DNA of 64,000 bases. Origin: Episyrphus balteatus. Taxonomy: Eukaryota > Arthropoda > Insecta > Diptera > Syrphidae. The DNA lies in contig NC_079135.1 in NCBI RefSeq assembly GCF_945859705.1, positions 80,980,253 through 81,044,252 of the forward strand, read 5' to 3'. Below are positions 35,001 through 46,523 of this stretch, one piece after another (the first letter of the stretch is position 1; each line of letters starts with the position of its first letter). The position numbers and the translations under genes were made by a program. Below the pieces are notes generated by a model. That model made no database searches and was not told where the DNA came from. It saw nothing but the letters and a program-made list of their open reading frames with translations.

Positions 35001-38000
35001 AAACGACGAACTAATTTAATTATTCACAGAATAATGTGATAGAGATGAAAATCTGTTTTATATTAAAACTTTTTTCTTATGTAATAAATTTCCACTTGAC
35101 AAATTTCACTTTTTTATTCCACTTTTCCAGAATCAGCAAACTAAACAAAAAAACACTAGTGGAATTGTAAAAGCAAGTAGTGGGACTCTCGCAGTCGGGG
35201 AATTTCGTTTCTACTTTGTTTATTCGTTTACAAACAAAAACCTGTATTATGGTTGGTTACCTGTTATTATTGTGTTTTGTCCCCCACTTTATAGAGAGTT
35301 TGGGGTAACTTTACTCGATTTACTTTACACGTAAATAATGTACGTAGGTCGATCTAAAGTATAGAAATTATAATTGCAAGCTGAGCCCCGGTTTCTTTTC
35401 GAGTAATGTTCGCTATGAATGAATCGACAGTGGATACTGACTGACTGTGATATTATTTTTTTTTTCTACTAAATTAAGATAGAGACTCTGAGAAAAAGGA
35501 AAAGTTGCTTAACACTCCGGTACTCTTAATTAGATAAATATGATTTATTTTACTCGTGATGATTTCATAACTTTACGAAATTTACTTCGCAGATGTAAGA
35601 ATCGTTTAACAATTTTATTAAGCTGCATGAGTTGATGCATTTATAACTGTAAATACTATTAAAGTAATAAAGAAAAAATCATTTGAAACCTGTGGAAATC
35701 CTATAATATGTAGGATTGAGTAAAAGCAACCCTATGTCAATGATAATTTAATTACATATATTGTCTACTTGCATTATTCTTAACACATGGCAACCCTGAC
35801 TCCTGTCGGGATACTGATCGGCAAAATTGGAACATTTAATTTATTTCGACAATAACTGTACACTAGACTGATTAAAAAAAAATGTTTTTTGTTCAAATGT
35901 CATTGCTCGAGTCCTTTCTTCGTCAGCAAAAGGGACTCTCTTGACGAAGGACATTTTAAATAGTTTGTTACTTATTTTTTAATATTTTTAATCGCGACAA
36001 ATCAAACCGATTTCGAATTTATTAAAAAAAATTTTTTGATAACAGTTAACTCAAATCAGTCAAATTTTCGAGTTTGGGAAAATATTTTCCTCAACACAAG
36101 ATTTTTCTTTACACAAGTGACAGCGCTATTTTCAATTCCATTGAGCGACTATGAATTCCGCTCTAAATCATTTTCTTGTATAAAATTCAACGCTCTACAA
36201 AAAGCTCTTAATATAATTTGTTTAATAAACCGCCGCGTTTCAAAGTTATTTAACTTCAAAATTCAAAATGTACTTTTTTCTAATTTTTTTTCAAGTTTTT
36301 GACGAAATTGGTTTTTCCAAAAATTTTTTCAAATTTTTTAACTTACAACTTTTCAATAAATTCGAATTATTTTTTTTCGACTAAAAATTATGTTTAATTT
36401 TTTAATAATTGTATACCTAAGTTCAATTTTGTACAAGATAATGATGTTGTCTAGCCTTTTTGATGAACCATTAAAAAGTTATAAAATTCTTTTCCATAAA
36501 ATGTTCCTTACTTAACTGCCGTTATTTTCGAAAATTTCAAAAAAAAATTTTACGGTTTCTGTTTTTCAAACGTGACTAAGTAACTTGAATAACCAAACAC
36601 AAATTGGAAAAATCAATTTTTCGACATTAGTTTTTGTGTTTTATTTTTATTATTACCCATAAGGTTAATCTATTTAGTACATATTTACAAAATATGAACT
36701 CTTCAGAAAACAAAGGTAAAGGCAAAGGTATAGCAGAAAGATGTGTTGAATGAATTATTCATTATATTTCTTGAAAAGAACACGAGTACGTAAAATGAAT
36801 AGATTAGCTTTTTTGATATTTTAGCGAATAACGAGAAAAACAATTTTTTTTTAACACTTTCTTGCTCCAATTTTGTTTACTATTTTCGACCGCATATATA
36901 CTCGTGGGCTCTTTGAAATAGCATAAAATTCAGCTGAGCTGTATAAATTTTAAAAAATCCCTCAAAATTAGGTGTATTTTGTATTGGGAAATCTTCAAAC
37001 GCAGAGGGCGAGTGTTAAACCTTAATTTTAAGGGCTCAAATTTTTAGGGAATTTTTTGTGTTTTCTGTATGAAACCAAATTTAGAATTTTGATTTGAAAT
37101 TCGCATTAAAAAAAAAATGTTAGTGCAACTGAAATATATTTGCATTGAAAATAAAATATTTATTGCAAATAAAAATATTTTGCATTACGAAAATTGTATA
37201 CAAATACAAAATTTTGTTGCATTGAAAAAAAAAATTCAATAAAAAATGTGTCCATTAAATATTTTTTTTAAATATGTATTCGTCGAATTTCTTGCAATTT
37301 TGGCTAAATTTTCAGCAATTTTTTTTTATTTCCAGTAAATATTTTTTTTTTTAATTTGCAATATTTTTCAGTTGCAATAAAAATTTGTTTTAATGCAAAA
37401 TTTTTTTAGTTGCAATAAATACATTTATTTAATTTGTTATGGAAAATACTTAAAAAAAATATGATTTTTTACAACCCTGACAGAACCAGAATTGCATTTG
37501 ACAGAGAAAGTTAGGAAATTCACATTTTAAAGAATTTTTACAAATAATTTCACATAAAACAAAATTAAAATAATTTTTGTGTTAATATTAGTAAATTAAT
37601 GCAAAACGTCATTGAACAAAATTTTAAAAGTCCAAATTTTTGTTACCTCTCATACAAAATAATATAACTTATCGAGGATTAAATATACCAAAGGTACTTG
37701 AAAGGTTTATCGGAAAATACTCAAATTTGATATTGACTTTATTTTCAAAATTAATTTTTGAAACACGTCGTCTTTATTCTTAGAGGTGGTTTTGAGAAAA
37801 ACTAACTTTTTCTTAATTGTTACACACATTTTTATTTGAATATAAAATTTAAGGCTGCAGCTACGTACCTCAAGATACATAACTGCCAGTCCCACTGTTT
37901 TTAATTCTCTATCATCAAATTATGTTTCGATTTTTTCTCGATTTGATCTTTGAACAATTTCTAAACTTAGCGTTAAGTGCCCTCGTACCTACACTGCAAA

Positions 38001-39437
38001 TAAAAACTGATAACATACAAAAAAAAAACAATATTATTAAAGAACATTTCTATGCATGTGAACCGGATTGTATGTAGGTGCCTACCTACATACATTCTGT
38101 ATCTGTTCGACTATGGGTACATAATACAAATTTCTCGACGATGTTTGTTCTTTGTTATCGGCCAAAAAAAAAAAAGATTCTGAAAATCTGTGTTGTTCTT
38201 TATGTTGTTTTTTTTTTTTTTAATTTTTTATTGTGGCGGGGGAGCGCACATTACAATTAGAAAAAGGGAAAGGGGCCATACCTATATAACTACATATATC
38301 CATCTACATGGTAACTGAGTGCAGGAGCATTGGCAAAACAATGGAGCAAAACAAAGAGACCAAAAACCAAAAAAAAAACACCACACACAAATGAAATATA
38401 GAAGTTCACTTACAATCTCATAAATCAATGAAAAAATAAAGTCATCCCATTAAATTAGAACAACTTTGTGTGCCTATTTCACATGCACGTGTTATTTTTA
38501 TTTATAATTTTACACAAAAAAAATAAGATGAAATCTATTTGCATCATTTTGATACACACAAGAAAACAATTATGTAAAACTGAAGGAGAATTAGAAGAAC
38601 AAAACAGAGTCTCCTACTGTGCATCAACATCGTCGTCATGCGTCAGAGTGTAACGGACAAGTTGATTTTTGACGGAATTTCGATAGCTAACATCCTGCAT
38701 TGCGCGTGGTCAGGAGCTCTCACCTAGAGTATAGCATAGTCTGCGAGAGGAAGCGGTGCAAAATTTCAAAAATATTTTATTTAAATTAAATCCTTAAAAA
38801 AATTCTTGAAATAAAAAAAAATTTCTATATGGTCCTGGTCCTCGAAAACGGCTCCCATTTTCATGTTTTATTTTTTTTTTTGTTCAAATACATAATTCAA
38901 ATGTACTATCTCGTAAAAACTAAGAAAAAAGATATTTTTTTTAGAATTAAGCAGTTTTCGTTATTTTTGAATTTCTCAAAAACTAAAAGACATCCAAACA
39001 TATATTTTTAAATATCAAGCACTGTTCAAATTGAATTGGAGAGCGATTTAGTATATGTAGTAAAAAAAATATGATTCTTCATTTTTTAAGTTCGGTTATT
39101 TTTTATTAATTTTTGCTGATTAATTTTGTTTATAAATATCGTCGGTCTCATAAGGAAACCTCGTAACTCCACTTTTTTTCGAAAATGACTTTTGAATGTC
39201 ATTTTTTGGCAAATATGTCAGCGGAGCAACCCAGAAAATTTTAAGTCATTTCGAGGTTTTTCATTTTAGAGGGTTGTTATATTAATAGAATGCTTATTTC
39301 GACCTCGTTTTTCAAATTTAAGAGTTGAGTTATAGCCTTTTTTGACCTAAATGATTTTACTTTTTTTTTAAATAGAGTTTCAATATCGGCAGATCCAACA
39401 CTTCTTATATGTATAATTCCTACCACTCTGCACGAGT

Positions 39438-39916
39438 TTAATCCTTTCGAACCCAAGCTATGAAAATCAATATTATGAAATGTTTTTTCGATATTATCGG
39501 GTCAAAAATATCACAACTAAGAAATATGAATAGCAAAAAGTTATTTTCCAAAATAATAAATAGCAAAACTAATGTGTTAAAAAAAACTGAATATGACCAC
39601 CAAAAAAGTCGGAGAACTGAGAAAATAACTTTTAATGAAACTATAATGTATGCTACTTCTTCTAAGCAAAAAAACAAAACACTTTCTGCATTAACATTTT
39701 TTATATCTTTTTTTTTTCAAAATGACCATATATAGAAAAAAATGTGAATGTGAAGGTATGATATTTGACTAACTTTTTGTAATAATCCAGTAACTAGGCA
39801 TTATTATCTTTCAATTAAGCCATCGGAACCTAAAAAATTATTTAATTTAATATTTTTTACGAATTTTTAAAAAAATGTTACATGAGATGAGAGTAACGCT
39901 GTATCCGAAAGGGTTA
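39438..39916. mobile_element. Possible piggyBac-like MITE
   Basis: Left TTTAA-TCCTTTCGAAC and right GTATCCGAAAGGG-TTAA are inverted matches at about 9 of 11 positions next to TTAA, the target of piggyBac elements. The interior has no transposase. The match is short and could be chance. Confidence 0.3.
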
Positions 39917-41429
39917 AGATAATCAGCTTCTAAATAGGTACATTAAAAAAACTCAATTTATAATATTGCTTTGTATACACAACGGGTTGTGCCTCATTAT
40001 TTAATTTTAATGATTTTTCATAGAAACTCTAAAAAGAAGTGTTTTTAAAAGAATTAAATTTCGAAAGTGTCTAATTGAGGAGTGACTTTCTTTCACTTCT
40101 CAGAAAACCCAAAAAACTAAAAGTGAAATTGTGATTTTTCATACGCTTTATATTTTTCAACGAGTTTCAGAGCCCGATTTGTGTGACCAATTTGCTGTTT
40201 TATTGAATTTAAACCGAACTGCATACTTAGTTTGAAAAAAGTAAAATTGATTTTATCCCCTTTTAAAAAGCCACTCCTCAATTTTTCGTTTATATGTATG
40301 TGCATAACATTATGTATATTGGAAATAATTACACGACTATGGCGTCTCTAGTTTTCAAATGATGGTACTTTTTCGTTGCTTAAACTCGCATTGAATAAAT
40401 TGGAAATATAAAAATTTAAACATGATTCATTTCGACAACAACAATAATATCAGTCTTCCAGCGGATGTGCTTTAAGTGTTAAATAATTACATTTATTATA
40501 TTTAATTTTACCTATCATTTACTGCCCATCAAACTCCATAAAAAATTAGTGTTTTTCCGACAGTAACATGCTTTGAATACTTAAACACCCTTACCTGCTT
40601 TTGCGGTTTTATTCTGATATTGACACTGACTTACCCACTTAGATTCAATTACACACATAATAAATAAATTTCATAATTTTCTACATCGGCTTACCCGTTT
40701 TTGAGATTTCATTGTTTTTTTTTTTTTACTACCGTTTTTTTTTTCATTCCTCAATTCAATATTATCGTTTTTGTTATTCTTCTCTCTTTCAATTAGTAAT
40801 TAATTAATACTTCTCTATGTAAAAATTTTATAAAATTCCATAAGATGACTTCATAAATTATATCATTAGGTAAACTATGATAATTAAGCATATCCACTAA
40901 GGTTTGTTTTTTTTTTTTTTTATGTTTAAAATATTTGCTGTTAAACACATACCTACCTACATTATAAATTCTCAAATATAATTTTTTGAGACGAAAATCT
41001 TTTCAAATCCATGAACTCGGTCGCACGTATTTCTTTTTGTGGTCAAACATACCTACTTAGCGTTTGTATATGAAGTTGTTAAGAAAATATAAATTAAGGA
41101 AACCTTACAAATGTTTTATCAAGAAGAATCCCACAGAAAGAACCAAAATGGTTTTTATACGAGTATTGATCAAATCTTCAAGATTTAAGTTTTTAGACAC
41201 AGAGAAAAAAACATGCTTTTGTGAAGGAATTAAAGGATGCATCATCCCCTTATGGAAAAATACTGTGCAGTGATAGTGCTAATAAAAATAGATCGGTTCA
41301 ATAACATACAGTAATAAAATGGTCTAATACCAAAAAATTAAGTACCTATTGAATTCAAATAAAATAACGTGGAAACAAATTTTTTACCACAGTGCTTTAT
41401 TAGTTTTAATTTAATTAAGACAATATGCG

Positions 41430-41905
41430 ACATCAATGAACCTGTCTCAATGTTTCGCCAGCATTAGAAAATCGTTTAGGATTTGTTTTCAATTTTAATT
41501 TTAACAGTCACTGTGGCGTATGTGTAACATTTTTTTCTATTGAAAAACTAAAAAAAGTTTGTCCCACAAAATTAAATAGTTGACCGTCGTTTTTGTTTAA
41601 TTAATACATACATACATCACTGAACAAAATCTTGTTCTATCAATTGAAGATTGTGCAAAAACTAAACTTTATCAAATTCGAATTTGATATATTCGTTACT
41701 CCTCCCATTTGGATACTATGCATTTGTGCAAGTCATTATTAATTTTTCTATTTTCACAATTAACTTATGTACATTGTATTTATATATAAATCATTATAAT
41801 TTTGAAAGTGGTATAAGTCCATGTAAAAAAACCATTAAGTTAAATTTAAAATTAACCGCTACTAAACAGTATCGCTTTTCTAAACTTTGTTTTGAAAAGT
41901 CAATT
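41430..41905 (+). repeat. Dispersed repeat, inverted partner of 14255-14720
   Basis: Reads TGTTTCGCCAGCATTAGAAA, CAGTCACTGTGGCGTATGTG and ACATACATCACTGAACAAAA in the same order as the complement of the other copy, at roughly 80-85 percent identity by eye. Confidence 0.7.
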
Positions 41906-42374
41906 TTAATATTAAAACAAAAAAATCTGTTAAATTTTTGTTTTTTTTATGAAAAAATTGATATCTCTCGAAAATAATGCAAAATGTGACTCATATTTTG
42001 TTTGATTCAATTTTAACCCACCTACTACATATCGATTGTGCTTCTCCAAAATCATTTGTAAGTGATGGTTTTTTAGCACCCAGATTACAAATATAATGAT
42101 ATAACAAAAACTGTGTTAGGCGGTCTGAAGCTCTAAGTTTTTTAATTTTCAAACCTTGTTAATAAATTTGATATGAGTTTTATTTGTAGATAAATATAAG
42201 AATCCTAAATTTTTTTGAAAAATCCTAACTAACTGACTACAAAACATTTTTAAATAAATTATCTTCAGTTCAGTTCATCTTAGTTCACATTAGGTTTTTG
42301 TTAAAAAATCTATGTAAGTTGAGCTGAATATAAACAAAAGATGCGTATTGACAAGGTGTCTCACGATAAGTCAA

Positions 42375-42412
42375 CTGATGAGTCCAAGTGAGCTCCACCG
42401 GGACGAAACGTC
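42375..42412 (+). ncRNA. Hammerhead-ribozyme-like motif 1
   Basis: CTGATGA (42375-42381) is followed by GTCC, a 15-base loop, GGAC (4-bp stem II closed by the canonical G10.1-C11.1 pair), then GAAA (42405-42408) and CGTC. This has both catalytic boxes in the right order for a type I hammerhead. Stem III is minimal and lacks a loop, and stem I is not evident, so activity is doubtful. Short-stem-III hammerheads of this kind are known from Penelope-like retroelements. Confidence 0.5.
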
Positions 42413-43194
42413 AATTTTTCTATGGACTAAAGGAGGTAAAAAGCTATATTAAATCAATAAATTATTTTGAGGCATAGAAAAAAGGTTAAGCAGGCTTTTC
42501 CCATTCGATTCTCAAAATTTCACGATTTAATACTCGTTCAAAGCATTAATGATCTTGTTCATTAAATCATTCTTTTGTGGTGAAGACATCTTCAATTTCT
42601 GAACTGAAAAATGGGATGTATCCGTGCATTTCTGAAAACATCAAACAAAATTGCTAAAACCATGTTGAAACGAAAATGATTTTTAAAGTCCCATTAGATT
42701 CAGGATTTCAGAGTCTTTTTTTAAATTTAACTTTCCCAATTTGGTACTGTTCAACTGAGTAGTTTTACTTCAAGCGACGGTTTTTTACGTATTTCTTTAC
42801 CTAACAATAGCCACTTACCAACATTTTTAAAAAGCTCTCCGGATTCAGTAAAAAAACCAAAACCGAGTATAATAAGTCTCCAACGTAACGATACTTGATC
42901 AGGTTTTTCTACGTTTTTTTACGTATGCAGTACAAGTTTATCCAAAAACAATCGCGGCATATTAAAAATTCAATTGTTCTTTCAAAAACTCATTTTTCAA
43001 ATATACATTTTATTGTTTTTATTGCTTTTACCTAAATTTTTGTTTTTTGTGATGTACCTACTTTTATTAAAAAAATCTTACTTAAAACTACTCGTTATAG
43101 CTCAGACCAAAAATTTTGGCTAAACCATTTCACAATTAAATTGTGAATATAGCATTAAAATTAAAAAAAAAAAAAATCCGAAACCAACAGCATA

Positions 43195-46100
43195 CTAGGA
43201 TTTTATCAGATCTAGTAAAAGTGGTGTGAAATAAGTTATGATACAATCAGCACCAGCTCGTCTAAAGCATTTCATTGTTTCCATGAGGACAGTTTCTAGA
43301 TCAAAAGCACCACTTTTGGCAGCATGGTAAAGCATTGCGAACTCACCAGAAACCTGAATTTAATTAAATCAAAAAATTAGTTCAAATAGAAAAAGAGTTA
43401 AAAAATGTACTTAAAATTAATTGAAATCTTATGAATGTAAAGTAATAAGAATGACAAAACGAATGAAGAATGAACTATTATGATAATATGAGAATTACGA
43501 GAAAAAGGTGGAGCATGTAGGATAGGTTGCCCCAAAACAAGAAAACCCCTATTGTAAAACGCAAGAAATTAAAATGTAAAATATATAAGTGTTGGTAATC
43601 ATCAACTACAAATTTTGCGTATAAGAAGGGTACAACAGCATCTTACTGATGACCCCAACTGTTGTGCCTGGGCGAAACGCATTATTTTGGACTACAGGTC
43701 AAACAAAACATCAAATTGAATTTATTTCATAAAGTCCATAAAACAAAAACAAATTCTTGTTTACGTTTTCTTCTTTTTAGAAATTAAAATGTTAACGCTA
43801 TTACTTTAAAACAAAGCCAAATAAGGAACCAACTTTTGATTTTGATTTTTTTTTTACACAAAACACAACCGAGCAACGAAATATTTCTCTTTTAACAAAT
43901 TTCATGTCTTCCAAGGCCCTAGAAACGCTTAACATTTAACAACTTAAGAAAAATCTCGAAGAGCAAAGCTTCGTAGTTACTGTAGCCATAGGTCTATTGG
44001 TGATTTCATGGTTTATCCAACCGAAAAATGGAACAAATTTTTGCATCGTTTTGGAGAAATTAAGAATACATATTGCGCTTGATATTTCAAAAGCGTTTGG
44101 TAGTTTGCACCATGCTTGCATTTGTTATAGATGAATCTCTTTTTCGTTGGATTAGAAATTACGTTTCGTCTTAGACTCTAGTATAATTCTCATATCTCGG
44201 AAATACTCCTAAGACCCATTAGAGCTATTTAGATAGAATCCAAAATAGAGTTGCAATAATTCAACCGTATTATTCTTCATTATTATTATTATTCCATATT
44301 ATTCATCATTTGTTAACACTTGAGCTCAATTTTGTACATATCCTTAAGAATATTGATTCTTTCTTGAATCGTACCACTGCTGTGAAGTGGAGTGCATTAC
44401 CTGAATCAATTTTTTCCTTTTATTTTAATGTTCAGAACTCCAAAACAAATGTGCATAATGCAAATATCAACGTCAAGAAAATATTTCTTTTGTTGCCAGA
44501 GTTTGTGCTTTACAATAGTTAATATCGTTTCCTTCACTCCACTGAGAGTACCCTTTTAATACTTATTTTAATACTAAATCAGAACTAACAACGCCCATTT
44601 GAGTAACCTAAAAAGCGGGTTTCGAGGGCGCTATTAATATCTGATTACAGTTCCTACTACGCTATAGTCAATGTCATTGGCCCATCTAATTACTCTGATT
44701 CCTTCTGCTTCCAGACTTGAGAGTAGACTGTTTTCTAAACAAATGGAATACGATTTCTCCTAATAGTGTACCTATAATGAGCTTCTTGTAAATAGAGTCT
44801 CTAGTTTAGCTTTCTGCCATTCGAATCAGTTCACTTGGTCAGTAATCCAAGTTGAGATTCTTATATGTGGTTGCGATTGCAGCGATGTCGACTTTATTGT
44901 TTATTGTTTGCTTAGAAATGCAACTAAAGTCTACTCGTTGTAAAATATAGAATATTCGATGTTGCGCCATTGTATTTCTTTTCCAGAGATAATACCATTA
45001 CGCAAGTTGATATAAATCAAGAGAATAGTTGCAACATATTTTTCAAAATAAACAAAATAGACGAAAACAGAAAGCAAGAATAATTATTATTCTTGCTTTC
45101 TGTTTTCGTCACTTTAAGACCATGATTTAAATGAACAAAAACAAAATTTGCAGTGAATAAAATTTACTAAAACTTACTTGATAAACATATAGCGGCATGT
45201 GTGGAAATGCATCTTTAGTTGCTCTAAGTATATCTAGATAAGGCATTCCCGGTTTAACCATAAGCATATCCGCACCTTCTTCAACATCTCGTTCCTTTAA
45301 AATATTAATAAAATCAAATAAATTAAATGTTAAAACTATAAAATGAAGTTATTCCAACATACAATTGCTCTCATAGCCAATCCTTTAGATCCAGATGGCA
45401 ATTGATAACAACGTCTATCACCAAAGGCAGGGGCACTTTTAGCTGCATCTCTAAATGGACCATAGAAATTCGACGAGAACTTTGCCGAATAGGACAGCAA
45501 TGAAACTGAATTTTCAAATCCATTCAATATCAAAGCATTTTTAATAGCTTTTATTCTATTATCCATCATATCGGAAGGTGCTACAATATGAGCACCTGCT
45601 CGAGCATAAGCCAACGATATATTAGCCATTCTCTGGGTGCTCTCTGGATTGTTTAGTGAATTTTCATTTAAAATTCCGCAATGACCATGATTTGTATATG
45701 GACACAAGCAGACATCACAAGCGATAAGTAATTCTGGAAACCATTTGCGTAATTTAGGAACTGCAAGTACAACAGGATTTTCATCATGATCTGCATAAGA
45801 ACCTAAGCTATCCTGGGAAAAGTTTAGAAATTAACATAAGAGAGGTAATAACATTTGGTTCTAGTATTCTTTACCTTTAATTCACAATTAACAACGCCAA
45901 ATATTAGAATTGATTTTAATCCCTTCTGGACTAGTGGAGCAAGATGTTCTTTTAATTTGTTGATGCCCATTCGAGCAACACCCGGCATGCTTGATATTTC
46001 TTCGACTGCATCATCCTGAGGTCTGTTGAATAAGAATTAAACTTTTGTAAGGATTTCAATTGATTTGGAATAAATAATTTATTGAACTTACATAACAAAT

Positions 46101-46198
46101 ACAGGATACATTAAATTGTGTGCATCAATTTGGCAATTTGGTTCCTGTAAAAGTCTCAATGTTGGATGAAACATTCCAGAATGTAATTTTTTGTCCAT
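43195..46198 (-). CDS. Pbgs: Porphobilinogen synthase (delta-aminolevulinic acid dehydratase)
   Basis: Cytosolic, zinc-dependent second enzyme of haem synthesis; joins two 5-aminolevulinate molecules into porphobilinogen. Five exons: 46092-46198, 45875-46022, 45363-45812, 45178-45294, 43195-43353 (326 residues), all GT-AG and in frame. Catalytic zinc ligands sit in CDVCLCPYTNHGHC (Cys120, Cys122, Cys130). The two active-site lysines are Lys196 (SYSAKFSS) and Lys249, the Schiff-base residue, in MLMVKPGMPYLD. RDAAKSAPAFGDRRCYQLP and VSGEFAMLYHAA are also as in animal enzymes. The length matches the family (about 330). The start ATGGAC aligns with the human N-terminus. The final intron is 1.8 kb and holds a dead LINE and hammerhead-like motif 2. 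Upstream, only about 325 bases separate the ATG from the 2.2-kb palindrome, which limits the promoter space. Confidence 0.97.
43646..43683 (+). ncRNA. Hammerhead-ribozyme-like motif 2
   Basis: CTGATGA (43646-43652), CCCC...TGGGC stem II with a C-C mismatch at the closing pair, GAAA (43674-43677), then CGCATT. The loop length and the downstream text (TTTTGGACTACAGG against TCTATGGACTAAAGG) resemble motif 1. It lies in the last Pbgs intron, antisense to that gene. Confidence 0.45.
43900..44530 (+). mobile_element. LINE remnant with internal deletion (Pbgs intron)
   Basis: Translated fragments in the plus direction include ALDISKAFGSLHHACI (RT motif of the form DxSKAFD), then SYLDRIQNRVAI (typical of the region after the RT thumb) and FLNRTTAVKWSALPESI (form of NRT..LWNSLP near the ORF2 end). 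The palm with YADD is missing, so the copy is internally deleted and frame-broken. Confidence 0.65.
45060..45110. other. Perfect 23-bp-arm hairpin
   Basis: GACGAAAACAGAAAGCAAGA followed by ATA, a 5-base centre ATTAT, and the exact complement. It lies in the last Pbgs intron, close to the splice donor at 45177. Function unknown; it may be a snap-back replication product. Confidence 0.8.
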
Positions 46199-46523
46199 GG
46201 TGGTTATTTTTCTGGAAAAGCTTCTTCTGATAGTTTATAGATAGTGGATTTGGAAATGAACAAGTTGGTTATCACTAGATTTTGAAAGGAGGACGGTAAA
46301 TTACATTAAGCTGCCTAGAGTTAAATCGACCTAAACTTGAATGATATTTGAAATCATGAATGATTTTTTCAAGTACTCGAGCTGTCGAGCCGCTTGATGA
46401 CAGCTGCTGTCACTTTCACAACTTTCACTTTCAAGGATGAGTTGTTGGGTGTGCTCATGGAGGATGGGCAGAGTACTTTTGTCATCGATCTTAAATGAAA
46501 AATTAATAGTTATCGATATAGTC
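46199..46523 (-). promoter_or_regulatory. Pbgs: Pbgs upstream region
   Basis: About 325 bases between the Pbgs ATG and the edge of the large palindrome. It should contain the promoter and leader. No clear TATA box was identified. The direct repeat ACTTTCACAACTTTCACTTT at 46413-46432 is a small landmark. Confidence 0.35.

Larger units (their letters stand above)
35001..43194. other. Large gene-free interval, repeat-rich
   Basis: No coding exon could be supported on either strand. It contains poly-A/T and AT-rich runs, a piggyBac-like TIR candidate (39438-39916), the dispersed repeat 41430-41905, and a hammerhead-like motif at 42375-42412. A solitary TGTGAACCGGATTGTATG near 38058 resembles the terminal repeat of the 23104 element. 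Confidence 0.45.

Noticed and set aside
34542..35019. Two overlapping plus-strand frames of 94 and 112 residues
   Set aside because: No domain, no splice context on the plus strand, and composition driven by low-complexity words (CAACAACAAAC, TTAACAACA). The stretch fits a minus-strand leader exon better.
38700..38760. A 17-base micro-exon on the minus strand (pyrimidine tract, CAG, then GTGAGAG)
   Set aside because: Consensus alone over so short a stretch is expected by chance; no protein or phase constraint supports it.
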